Shown here piece after piece: positions 1 through 6,533 of a stretch of 14,069 nt of DNA. A program made the position numbers and the translations under genes. A model generated the notes under the pieces. It was given only the letters and a program-made list of their open reading frames with translations, had not been told where the DNA came from and did not search any database. How positions within the stretch are numbered: position 1 is the first letter of the stretch; each line of letters opens with the position of its first letter. Source of the DNA: Candidatus Fibrimonadales bacterium (lineage in GTDB: Bacteria; Fibrobacterota; Fibrobacteria; Fibrobacterales; Fibrobacteraceae); the NCBI GenBank assembly GCA_009788135.1, contig WQSA01000033.1, forward strand, positions 1 to 14,069, given 5' to 3'.

Positions 1-2
1 AA

Positions 3-803
3 ATGCCAAAAATACAGCTAGTAAGCGATTTGCATATAGATTTTTACAACTATGGCGCAGAACCGCTGGAAACACTGGGAGATTATCTGAATCGCGATGC
101 GGATTATCTGGCAATAGCCGGCGATATCAGCAATTCAAAAAAAACTACAATCAATACATTCAATGAATTGTCAAAGATATACAAGAAAGTATTTTGGGTA
201 CCAGGCAATCACGATTTGGTAATTCCATATTATTGCGTACCATCAATACTCAGCAGCTGGGCTTACATCGCAAGCATCTGCAAAGAATTGCCGGACAATG
301 TATATAGATTAAACGGAAATGCATTGCCCATAACAGAGAAAACCACAATAGGCGGCTCCATGGGCTACTGCGACTTTGGCTATGCCAAACGAACGCTTAA
401 AGTCAAAGACAAGGAGATGTGGGCAACGTGGAACAGTTGGTACGACAGCGTGTATATTGGCCTTGACCGAGCCGCCGGCATGCAATTGTGGGAAAACGAG
501 CGAAAAAATATGCTATCTTCGCTAAAACTCAAACCAGATATTATGATTACGCATTTTATGCCCTCATATTCTTTGGTGGAAAAACGCTGGAGATCGGATG
601 TGTGCACCACGTTTTTTGCTTTTGATGGAGACGAGTTGCTCAAAAACTTCGGAGAGCAAGGCGGCAAAATATGGGCTTATGGACATACCCACGGAAAAAC
701 TTTTGCCTCAAAACACGGCGTATCCCTGGCATGCAACCCCTTTGGCTACCCAAATGAAGCCAAAACAGACTCAGCAAAGGAATCCACTTTTGAGATAGAA
801 TGA
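3..803 (+). CDS. Calcineurin-like metallophosphoesterase
   Basis: A 266-residue cytoplasmic protein (no signal peptide) of the calcineurin-like metallophosphoesterase superfamily, which hydrolyses phosphomono- or phosphodiesters with two metal ions. All superfamily motifs are present in order: D9-x-H11 near the N-terminus, G40-D41, G68-N-H-D71, H184 in the ITHFMPS segment, and G227-H-T-H230. The N-terminus (QLVSDLHIDFY) begins directly at the first motif, as in the small single-domain members, so the ATG at position 3 is probably the true start, but no upstream sequence is visible to check a ribosome binding site. The substrate cannot be deduced. It ends 9 bp before the rho promoter and is therefore probably a separate transcription unit. 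Family assignment is firm; the specific function is unknown. Confidence 0.9.
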   Translation: MPKIQLVSDLHIDFYNYGAEPLETLGDYLNRDADYLAIAGDISNSKKTTINTFNELSKIYKKVFWVPGNHDLVIPYYCVPSILSSWAYIASICKELPDNVYRLNGNALPITEKTTIGGSMGYCDFGYAKRTLKVKDKEMWATWNSWYDSVYIGLDRAAGMQLWENERKNMLSSLKLKPDIMITHFMPSYSLVEKRWRSDVCTTFFAFDGDELLKNFGEQGGKIWAYGHTHGKTFASKHGVSLACNPFGYPNEAKTDSAKESTFEIE

Positions 804-811
804 ACGTACCC

Positions 812-840
812 TTGACACAGGCTCATTTTTTTTCTATATT
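812..840 (+). promoter_or_regulatory. Sigma70-type promoter for the rho-proC unit
   Basis: A perfect -35 hexamer TTGACA (812-817) is followed by a 17-bp spacer and a -10 hexamer TATATT (835-840; 5 of 6 to TATAAT). Transcription would start near 847, giving a leader of about 59 nt to the proposed rho start at 906. It lies in the only real intergenic gap of the left half, between the metallophosphoesterase stop and rho. Seen directly in sequence; activity is inferred. Confidence 0.75.
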
Positions 841-890
841 ACCATACATTATACCATACGGCTATCCTGTCGTTGTTCACAAAACCCAAA

Positions 891-897
891 AAAGGAG
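891..897 (+). promoter_or_regulatory. Shine-Dalgarno deciding the rho start
   Basis: AAAGGAG lies 8 nt before a TTG codon at 906. The more upstream in-frame TTG at 873 has no purine-rich sequence in front of it. This favours 906 as the start of Rho and places the longer reading frame's first 11 codons in the leader. Confidence 0.65.
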
Positions 898-905
898 CTT
901 TACCT

Positions 906-2648
906 TTGGCACCACGTTCTAAACAATTATTGTCAGACGAAGTTCAGCAAGATGCCGAGCTTCCCCCGGAAACCAAGGAAATGTTGGAAAACCTCGGTAT
1001 CAAAAAAGAAAAGCCAGAGCCTGCAGCCCAAGCTGAACCTATTATGGAAGCCGCTATGCTGCCACCTGGCGTTATAGTCCCAGACATACCGGAAGTTGCT
1101 ACCCTGCCACCCCCGCAAGCTCCAGAACAGGCAATGGACCCGCAAAATCAAAACAATGGCACTTTCTCAAACAACCGCCAGCAACAGCAAAGAAACTACC
1201 CAAACGGAAACGGAAACGGGAACGGAAACAACAAAAGACAGCAATACCAAAACAACAACAACGGCAGATATAACAACAACAATAATAACAATAACCAAAA
1301 TCGCAGAAATAACAGGGGCTTCCGCCCATACGCAGAAGAAATCTCATTGGAAGACATTCCAAAAATAGACAAAGAAGCCATAGACAAAGCCCGAGACGAA
1401 TGGGCCTCTCTGCGCACAAAAAGCATGCCAGAGCTACAAGCCCTGGCTATAGAACTCAATCTGCCCGATATAAAGATCATGCGCAAACAAGCCATAATCT
1501 ACCGCATTTTAGAGGCTAAGGCTGCTGCTATTGAAGGAACTCCCATATATGCACAAGGCGTTTTGGAAATAATAAACGAAGGCTATGGTTTTTTGCGCAA
1601 TCCAGACCACAACTATCTGCCAGGTCAAGATGATATTTACGTCAGTCCAAATTTAATACGATTCTACGAACTCAAAACCGGAGATACCATAACCGGGCAA
1701 GTTCGCGCTCCAAAAGAAAAGGAAAAATATTTCGCGTTAACCTGCGTAGAAACAATAAACTACAAAGACCCGGACTGCGCCAAAAAACGGGTTTCATTTG
1801 AGCATCTAACTCCACTGCATCCGTTTGAACGCATAAATCTGGAATACGAGCCTTCTGAACTCTCTACCAGAATAATGAACCTGTTCACGCCAATAGGCAA
1901 AGGACAGCGCGGAGTTATTTTGGCACCGCCTCGCACAGGCAAAACAGTTCTCTTGCAGCACATAGCCAACGCCATAAGCAAAAATCACCCAGAAATAAAA
2001 CTGCTGGTCTTGCTCATAGACGAACGCCCAGAAGAAGTTACAGATATGCGCAGGAATGTTAAAGGCGAAGTTTTGGCTTCGACATTTGACGAACCTCCAG
2101 AACGCCATACGCAAGTTGCAGACATGGTTCTGGAAAAAGCCAAGAGACTTGTTGAGCAAGGCGATGACGTGGTTATACTATTGGATTCCATAACTCGCTT
2201 CGCAAGAGCCAACAACGTTGTTATTCCTCACTCCGGAAAAATTCTCTCTGGCGGCGTGGACGCAATGGCAATGCAAAGACCCAAGCGCTTCTTTGGAGCA
2301 GCTCGCAAAATTGAATTCGGTGGTTCGCTCACCATTATAGGCACGGCTCTGATAGAAACCGGAAGCCGCATGGACGAAGTAATTTTCGAGGAATTCAAAG
2401 GCACCGGCAACATGGAACTCGTACTGGATCGCCGTATTGCAGAAAAACGTATTTGGCCGGCAATAGACATATTCAAATCCGGTACCCGCAAAGAAGAACT
2501 TTTGATTTCCGAAGGCGAACTTCGCCAAGTTTGGATTTTGCGCAGGTTCTTGCAAGACAGCACTCCTGTTGAAATTATGGAACAAATGCAAGGGCAAATG
2601 AAAAATCATAAAACAAATGGGCATTTCTTGGCCGCAATGAAAGGTTAA
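906..2648 (+). CDS. rho: Transcription termination factor Rho with Asn-rich N-terminal extension
   Basis: Rho is a hexameric RNA-dependent ATPase that terminates transcription. From the TTG at 906 the protein has 580 residues against about 420 in E. coli. The extra length is an N-terminal extension of roughly 165-170 residues: a Pro/Glu-rich part, then an Asn/Gln/Arg-rich segment (80-138). The canonical body follows: Rho N-terminal helical domain (from about 171), RNA-binding cold-shock domain (about 216-284), Walker A A340-PPRTGKT, E373 of DERPEEV (catalytic Glu), Walker B D427 in LLDSITR, R-loop G444-KILSGGVD, and R509 before IAEKR (arginine finger position). All motor residues are intact. 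It is the first gene of an operon with proC, behind a strong promoter. A TTG start (873 is the alternative, adding 11 residues) may limit translation. Identity is certain; the start is probable. Confidence 0.97.
   Translation: MAPRSKQLLSDEVQQDAELPPETKEMLENLGIKKEKPEPAAQAEPIMEAAMLPPGVIVPDIPEVATLPPPQAPEQAMDPQNQNNGTFSNNRQQQQRNYPNGNGNGNGNNKRQQYQNNNNGRYNNNNNNNNQNRRNNRGFRPYAEEISLEDIPKIDKEAIDKARDEWASLRTKSMPELQALAIELNLPDIKIMRKQAIIYRILEAKAAAIEGTPIYAQGVLEIINEGYGFLRNPDHNYLPGQDDIYVSPNLIRFYELKTGDTITGQVRAPKEKEKYFALTCVETINYKDPDCAKKRVSFEHLTPLHPFERINLEYEPSELSTRIMNLFTPIGKGQRGVILAPPRTGKTVLLQHIANAISKNHPEIKLLVLLIDERPEEVTDMRRNVKGEVLASTFDEPPERHTQVADMVLEKAKRLVEQGDDVVILLDSITRFARANNVVIPHSGKILSGGVDAMAMQRPKRFFGAARKIEFGGSLTIIGTALIETGSRMDEVIFEEFKGTGNMELVLDRRIAEKRIWPAIDIFKSGTRKEELLISEGELRQVWILRRFLQDSTPVEIMEQMQGQMKNHKTNGHFLAAMKG
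1143..1319 (+). repeat. In-frame low-complexity Asn/Gln/Arg-rich tract in rho
   Basis: This 59-codon segment encodes 27 Asn and 10 Gln with 7 Arg and one Lys. It contains four copies of an AACGGR hexamer (1203-1226, giving Asn-Gly repeats) and runs of AAC/AAT codons (about 1251-1303), including eight consecutive Asn. AAC and AAT are mixed in the Asn run, so the tract is not a pure microsatellite; the peptide composition itself appears to be maintained. The segment is predicted to be disordered and net positive. Confidence 0.9.
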
Positions 2649-2650
2649 AT

Positions 2651-3412
2651 ATGGGAAGAAACATATTCTTCATAGGCGCAGGCAATATGGGCAACGCTAT
2701 TCTGCGTAGCTTAACTGAAGAATCTGTATTCTTTTATGATCCAAGCGAGGAACTTGCAAGTAAAATTGATGCAAAAAGAACTTCTTCCCTGGATAGCGGA
2801 TTTTTAGAAGCCGACATAGTATTCCTGTGCGTAAAACCGCAAGTTTTCTCAAAAATTTCGTTGCCGCAATCTTCAAAAAATCCCATTATAATTTCTGTTA
2901 TGGCCGGAGTTGCAATTTCAAGTTTGCAGAAAGCACTAAAAAACGCGCGCATTGTGCGTACCATGCCAAATATTTCAGTCGTTACAAAAAAAGGAACCGT
3001 TGCCATAGCAACGGATGGCGTTGAAGAGAGCGTTTTGCAAACGGTTGAATCTCTGTTTTCAAAATGCGCAAGCACGGTCAGAGTTTCCGAAAATCAAATG
3101 GATGCGGTAACGGGGCTTTCCGGCAGCGGACCGGCTTTTGTTTTCCAATTTATAGAAGCGCTTGCCATGGGCGGAGTTAAAATGGGTTTGCCACGCGATA
3201 CGGCAATGAAACTGGCATTATCCACAGTGAGCGGCGCGGCAGAAATGCTGGAAAAATCAAAATTAAATCCAGGCGAATTAACGGCAAATGTTTGCAGTCC
3301 AGGAGGTACCACAATAGCCGGAATGCAGGAGCTTGAAAACAAAGCATTTAGAGGTACGGTTATGGCAGCGGTTGAAGCTGCAGCAAAACGTTCCGCGGAG
3401 TTAGGAAAATGA
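2651..3412 (+). CDS. proC: Pyrroline-5-carboxylate reductase
   Basis: This enzyme reduces 1-pyrroline-5-carboxylate to L-proline with NAD(P)H, the last step of proline synthesis, in the cytoplasm. The protein has 253 residues, slightly shorter than the usual 260-280. The dinucleotide-binding motif G9-A-G-N-M-G14 opens a Rossmann domain. The C-terminal dimerisation domain carries the GLSGSGPAF segment and the family signature around ELTANVCSPGGTT. The ATG lies 2 nt after the rho stop with AAAGG at the end of rho as ribosome binding site, so the two are co-transcribed and probably coupled. Its stop overlaps the next start by 4 nt. Nothing is missing or broken. Confidence 0.95.
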   Translation: MGRNIFFIGAGNMGNAILRSLTEESVFFYDPSEELASKIDAKRTSSLDSGFLEADIVFLCVKPQVFSKISLPQSSKNPIIISVMAGVAISSLQKALKNARIVRTMPNISVVTKKGTVAIATDGVEESVLQTVESLFSKCASTVRVSENQMDAVTGLSGSGPAFVFQFIEALAMGGVKMGLPRDTAMKLALSTVSGAAEMLEKSKLNPGELTANVCSPGGTTIAGMQELENKAFRGTVMAAVEAAAKRSAELGK

Positions 3413-4245
3413 TTATTATACTAGTATTCTTGTTTTTCAGCGCTCTCTACGCGCAAGAGGTTGACATAGGGCATCTCGCCATGTGCTCAGGAGTTAAGCA
3501 ATGCTTGAATCATGATTTGGCCAATTGCAAAACAGAAGACAAAAATCCTAATCCCAACATTAAATACAACGCCGAGTTTTGCGCTCCGTATAAAGAGCTG
3601 AAACAACGCGGCCTTAGCACAGACGATCCCAGAGCGCAAGGCTTATTTCGCTATATGGGGCGGCAATACAGGGTCACATATAAACTCAACGGAAAACTTC
3701 CGGTTTCCAAAGAAACCATGATGTATCTATTCGACAATATGGAATTCACAGCGCAATTGGTAAATGCATACAGAAAAACCAAATATACCATTAAATACGA
3801 TTCTCCGGATAGAAAATATTTCAGCGGCGACAACGGCGACAATATGGAAGGAAACTTTATATGGTTGCTATCCGATAGCGCTGGCGTAAACTCAGGAATG
3901 CATCATGTATTTTTCGGCAGAGGCAGAACAAAAATCCTAAGCTGGCGATTGCACGGCACGGCAACCGCCATTCTGGATATGAAAGAAGTTAATAAAAATT
4001 CCGTGTCTTATGAATTTCGCGCTATTGTTTCGCCAAGCGGCGCCGTGTTGAATTCCATTATGAACCTTGGCGTTTTCAACAATTTTGTTAAGAAAAAAAT
4101 AAAAGAAATCATAGATAACATTGAAAAAGCCGCAAACGAATTTGCCAAAGGCAACCGCAAACCTATTTCAAATCATGCTCCATTCAGAACGGAGAAATGG
4201 CAGAAAAATTTGCAGGAATTTGAAGCTATTGCAAACAAACGTTGA
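3409..4245 (+). CDS. Secreted protein of unknown function, Cys-rich N-terminus
   Basis: I do not recognise this 278-residue protein. It starts with a short, very hydrophobic signal peptide (residues 1 to about 15, ending ALYA before QE) without a lipobox cysteine, so it is probably periplasmic or outer-surface. Four cysteines (C26, C32, C40, C58) sit in the first 45 mature residues and could form two disulfides. The middle is mixed alpha/beta; a stretch of beta-type sequence (SWRLHGTATAILDMK to YEFRAIVSP) followed by a long charged C-terminal helix (about 230-250) is loosely reminiscent of a START/SRPBCC layout, but this is a weak impression. The ATG overlaps the proC stop (ATGA) and is preceded by TTAGGA. 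It ends the rho operon, meeting the opposite-strand gene with no gap. A real gene is likely; no function is claimed. Confidence 0.85.
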   Translation: MIIILVFLFFSALYAQEVDIGHLAMCSGVKQCLNHDLANCKTEDKNPNPNIKYNAEFCAPYKELKQRGLSTDDPRAQGLFRYMGRQYRVTYKLNGKLPVSKETMMYLFDNMEFTAQLVNAYRKTKYTIKYDSPDRKYFSGDNGDNMEGNFIWLLSDSAGVNSGMHHVFFGRGRTKILSWRLHGTATAILDMKEVNKNSVSYEFRAIVSPSGAVLNSIMNLGVFNNFVKKKIKEIIDNIEKAANEFAKGNRKPISNHAPFRTEKWQKNLQEFEAIANKR

Positions 4246-5049
4246 TTATTGAAATATCTTATATTCCGCAGGTGCTATTTTCTGTTCTGCATAAATTTTC
4301 GCATCGTTATGCGTTGCAAAGAAACCTGTGCGAACAACAAAGAGTTTTCTTTCCGTTAATTCGGATATATGGAGTTCCACGCCTTTTTTCTTAAACTCTG
4401 CAACCAATCTCTCCGCATTCTCTTTTGACCCAAAAGCTCCAAGCTGTATATACCATTTAGCATGAGTCTGTTGAGTCTGTTGAGTCTGTTGAATTTGCTG
4501 AGTTTGCTGAATTTGAACTTGAGGAGTTTTTATATCTTGCAAAGGAACCGTTTTTTTCCTCTGAAGGGAAATCATCATTGTGTCTGCGGGTTTTACCTTA
4601 TTGCAATTATCAGCGGATAGCCCATTGTCTGGAAATGCAGAAGATATGTCTTGGCAGAGAACAAAAAGCTCAGGGAAATAAACAGGGTTTGCGCTTTCCT
4701 GAGCCATGTTCCAGGAACGAATCGCTCGCGCAGGCTGGTTCAGCATGATTTGCAGCTTGGCATCTTCCGCGCTTAGTTCAGCAAACAGAGAATCTGACGG
4801 CTCAAAATGGCTTATCAGCGAAAGCAGCTTTGATTCGGCTTCCTGAACTAAAGCTATTTTATTGCTACCCACCAAAGCCTTCACCTCTTTAAAATGGCAA
4901 ATCGTCTTTTCTTTTGCCTCTAGCTGAGGACAAGCATCCCCGTAGCTTTTGGCAGCAGCTTCAAAATTCCCTTGACTGTATAACTTTTGAGCTTGAGAAT
5001 ACAGGTCATTTGCAAAAGCAAAAGCGGCGAGCAAGAAAACAATTCTCAT
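4246..5049 (-). CDS. Periplasmic SPOR-domain protein
   Basis: A 267-residue exported protein with signal peptide (residues 1 to about 13), a helical TPR-like section (about 15-150, with SQAQKLYSQGNFEAAAKSY resembling one TPR unit), a Gln/Thr repeat linker (177-195) and a C-terminal SPOR domain (about 198-267; core WYIQLGAF, then a LFVVRTGFF strand). SPOR domains bind peptidoglycan stripped of stem peptides, typically at division sites, so this is probably a cell-wall-associated envelope protein. Four cysteines lie in the helical part (C40, C51, C132, C149). It is the last gene of the minus-strand operon; its ATG lies 1 nt after the stop of the TolC-like gene, with a GGGAA sequence inside that gene as a possible ribosome binding site. 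The SPOR call is strong; the cellular role is inferred. Confidence 0.88.
   Translation of the reverse strand: MRIVFLLAAFAFANDLYSQAQKLYSQGNFEAAAKSYGDACPQLEAKEKTICHFKEVKALVGSNKIALVQEAESKLLSLISHFEPSDSLFAELSAEDAKLQIMLNQPARAIRSWNMAQESANPVYFPELFVLCQDISSAFPDNGLSADNCNKVKPADTMMISLQRKKTVPLQDIKTPQVQIQQTQQIQQTQQTQQTHAKWYIQLGAFGSKENAERLVAEFKKKGVELHISELTERKLFVVRTGFFATHNDAKIYAEQKIAPAEYKIFQ
4463..4516 (-). repeat. Six 9-bp tandem units encoding a Gln/Thr linker
   Basis: On the plus strand the unit TGAGTCTGT occurs three times exactly (4463-4489), followed by three degenerate copies (4490-4516). On the coding strand this gives Gln-Gln-Thr type triplets in the linker before the SPOR domain. Units are a multiple of three, so copy-number change would only alter linker length. 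Confidence 0.85.
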
Positions 5050-5050
5050 A

Positions 5051-6358
5051 TTAGAAATTCCCGGTTTGCAAATTCAAAAGCGATTTTCCAAGCAAATAGC
5101 TGTACTTTGCCTGGTTATGCCTTATTTGCGAGTTGTTAAAAATAGTTTGTTGCTGGATTAGCGAAGAAACATCCAGCATTCCAAGTTCGTGTTGCTGAAC
5201 GGATTTGTCCAAAGCGAGTTGCTGAGCTGCCATTTGAATGACTGAAACTTCCCATTGCAAGCGATATGTTTCAACTTGCAAAGCGAGCTGCTCAATTGCG
5301 TTTTCCAACTGCTTTTGCGTGTTGAGCGCAGAAATCTGCTGCTGTTCCTTAGCCACTTGCGCAGACAAAATGCTGTGGCTGGTTGCTCCCCAATCTATAA
5401 TGGAAATGCTAAGCCCCAGAGATGCGCTGTAATTAAAGCGATTTTTCAACTGCAAGCCATAATTCGGGTCGCTAGTCCCCCAGCGAAGATTTGAGCCCGC
5501 TCCGGCGCTTAAATTTATATTCGGCTTGCGGCCAGATTTCGCAATTTCAATAGCTTCGTCTGCAGCCAATATGGAAAGCGAATCGATTTGCTTGCTTATT
5601 GAATTTCGCTCTGCCTTTCGCAATAAAGCAACGTAGCTTTCATTTGATTTAGAAACTGCAGAATCCGGTGGAGAAAGCGAAAATATCCTGTCTTGAGGGA
5701 TTTCCAAAAGCTGGCGGAGAGCGGTATAATTCTGAGTTAGATTGCTCTCCGCTTGCAACAGGCTCAAGCTATCGCCTGCAACCTGAGCAAAAGCCAGAGC
5801 CAAGTCGGTAGCCGTAAAACTCCCGGAACTGTAAAGAATGGAGTCTCTTGCCAGCAATCTTTTGGAAAGAGCAAGCGCGGCTTTTGCAGAATTTTCCGAT
5901 TCAATCAAAGACCAAACCTGCATATATGCTCTTATAATCTGTTCAGACAGAGTTCTTTCTACAGCATCGGAATTCAGCTTTGAAATTTCGTTCCGATATT
6001 CTGCCTGGTTTATACTGTGCCTTATTCTGCCTCCAGTGAAAATAGGCATCGATGAGCTCACTCTAATTCCCAAAGTTGTTAAGTAGTCAAAGTTTGAAGG
6101 ATCGTTGAATGGAACGCCGTCAACAACATCTTGGCTTATGCTGCCGCTAAGTCCCGGCAGTCTTGCGTTTTTTGCCTGTATAAGAGATGAAGCTGCCGTT
6201 TGTTCCGAGAGTTTTGCTGATGCAAGCGATAAAGAGTTTTTCTTGGCTAATTCAATGCATTCTTTCAATGTTAAGTTCTGAAAATTTTGCCCTGCAGCCT
6301 GAAAAGCCAGTAAAAGCAGAAATGTCAAAAGCAGCTTTGAATGCATGGATGGAAACAT
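5051..6358 (-). CDS. TolC-family outer membrane efflux/secretion channel protein
   Basis: This is an outer-membrane-channel protein of the OEP (TolC) family, which forms trimeric exit ducts for type I secretion or efflux. It has about 435 residues from the ATG at 6358, or 431 from the ATG at 6346. Both leave a clean signal peptide (LLLTFLLLLAFQAAGQ). The mature start NLTLKECIELAKKNSLSLASA is the classic OEP opening, followed by two repeats of long helices with beta segments (FTGGRIRHSINQAEYRNEI; IIDWGATSHSILSAQVAKEQ). A longer in-frame reading to 6448 would overlap the preceding small gene out of frame and lacks a signal sequence at its start, so I reject it. No clear Shine-Dalgarno precedes either ATG; translation may depend on re-initiation from the small gene ending at 6367. 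No periplasmic adaptor or inner-membrane pump is adjacent. Confidence 0.9.
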   Translation of the reverse strand: MFPSMHSKLLLTFLLLLAFQAAGQNFQNLTLKECIELAKKNSLSLASAKLSEQTAASSLIQAKNARLPGLSGSISQDVVDGVPFNDPSNFDYLTTLGIRVSSSMPIFTGGRIRHSINQAEYRNEISKLNSDAVERTLSEQIIRAYMQVWSLIESENSAKAALALSKRLLARDSILYSSGSFTATDLALAFAQVAGDSLSLLQAESNLTQNYTALRQLLEIPQDRIFSLSPPDSAVSKSNESYVALLRKAERNSISKQIDSLSILAADEAIEIAKSGRKPNINLSAGAGSNLRWGTSDPNYGLQLKNRFNYSASLGLSISIIDWGATSHSILSAQVAKEQQQISALNTQKQLENAIEQLALQVETYRLQWEVSVIQMAAQQLALDKSVQQHELGMLDVSSLIQQQTIFNNSQIRHNQAKYSYLLGKSLLNLQTGNF

Positions 6359-6366
6359 AATAAAAT

Positions 6367-6525
6367 TCAGGCTGCAAGCAATGTATTGGCCATATGCAAA
6401 ATCAAGGTTTTCGCCTTTGCTGCCGCTTGCCGCTGAGTAGCCCCACATGCTGACACCCCGGGAAATTCCGGAGCCTCAGCTATCCAGCATCCATCTACTT
6501 CTTCAAATTCAATTTTAATATTCAT
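6367..6525 (-). CDS. Small HicB-like protein (orphan antitoxin-type domain)
   Basis: A 52-residue reading frame fills the apparent gap between ugd and the tolC-like gene. GAGGTG overlapping the ugd stop codon serves as ribosome binding site 4 nt before the ATG. The sequence follows the HicB/UPF0150 partial-RNase-H-like pattern: an N-terminal strand (NIKIEFEEV), D11-G-x-W14-IAE-x-P19-E-x-P22-G-V24, then G28-x-T30 and an Ala/Lys-rich helix where family members have TxEEAxxxAxxL. HicB proteins neutralise the HicA mRNA interferase. Here no HicA partner is visible on either side and no DNA-binding tail is present, so a toxin-antitoxin role is not supported; stand-alone HicB-like proteins also occur. 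The family usually has around 70 residues, so the C-terminus is short. It sits in the operon with an 8-nt gap to the next possible start. Gene reality is likely; the function is unknown. Confidence 0.72.
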   Translation of the reverse strand: MNIKIEFEEVDGCWIAEAPEFPGVSACGATQRQAAAKAKTLILHMANTLLAA

Positions 6526-6533
6526 AATACACC

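Noticed and set aside
823..834. Intrinsic terminator after the metallophosphoesterase, suggested by a T-run.
   Set aside because: No hairpin precedes the T-run, and it falls in the spacer of the rho promoter.
873..905. Rho starting at the TTG at 873.
   Set aside because: No ribosome binding site precedes it, whereas AAAGGAG sits 8 nt before the TTG at 906. It is kept as an alternative in the rho entry.
1099..1419. Cys/Phe-rich minus-strand frame opposite the rho low-complexity tract.
   Set aside because: Its composition is just the complement of the Asn/Gln codon run; no ribosome binding site, and rho covers it completely.
4463..4516. CRISPR-like array.
   Set aside because: Units are 9 bp, contiguous, without spacers, and in frame inside a gene.
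6359..6448. Upstream extension of the TolC-like frame to an ATG at 6448.
   Set aside because: It overlaps the HicB-like gene out of frame, buries the signal peptide more than 30 residues inside, and its extra residues look like an unselected frame.
6367..6525. A complete HicAB toxin-antitoxin module.
   Set aside because: No HicA-type double-stranded-RNA-binding-like frame lies on either side; only the HicB-like half is present.
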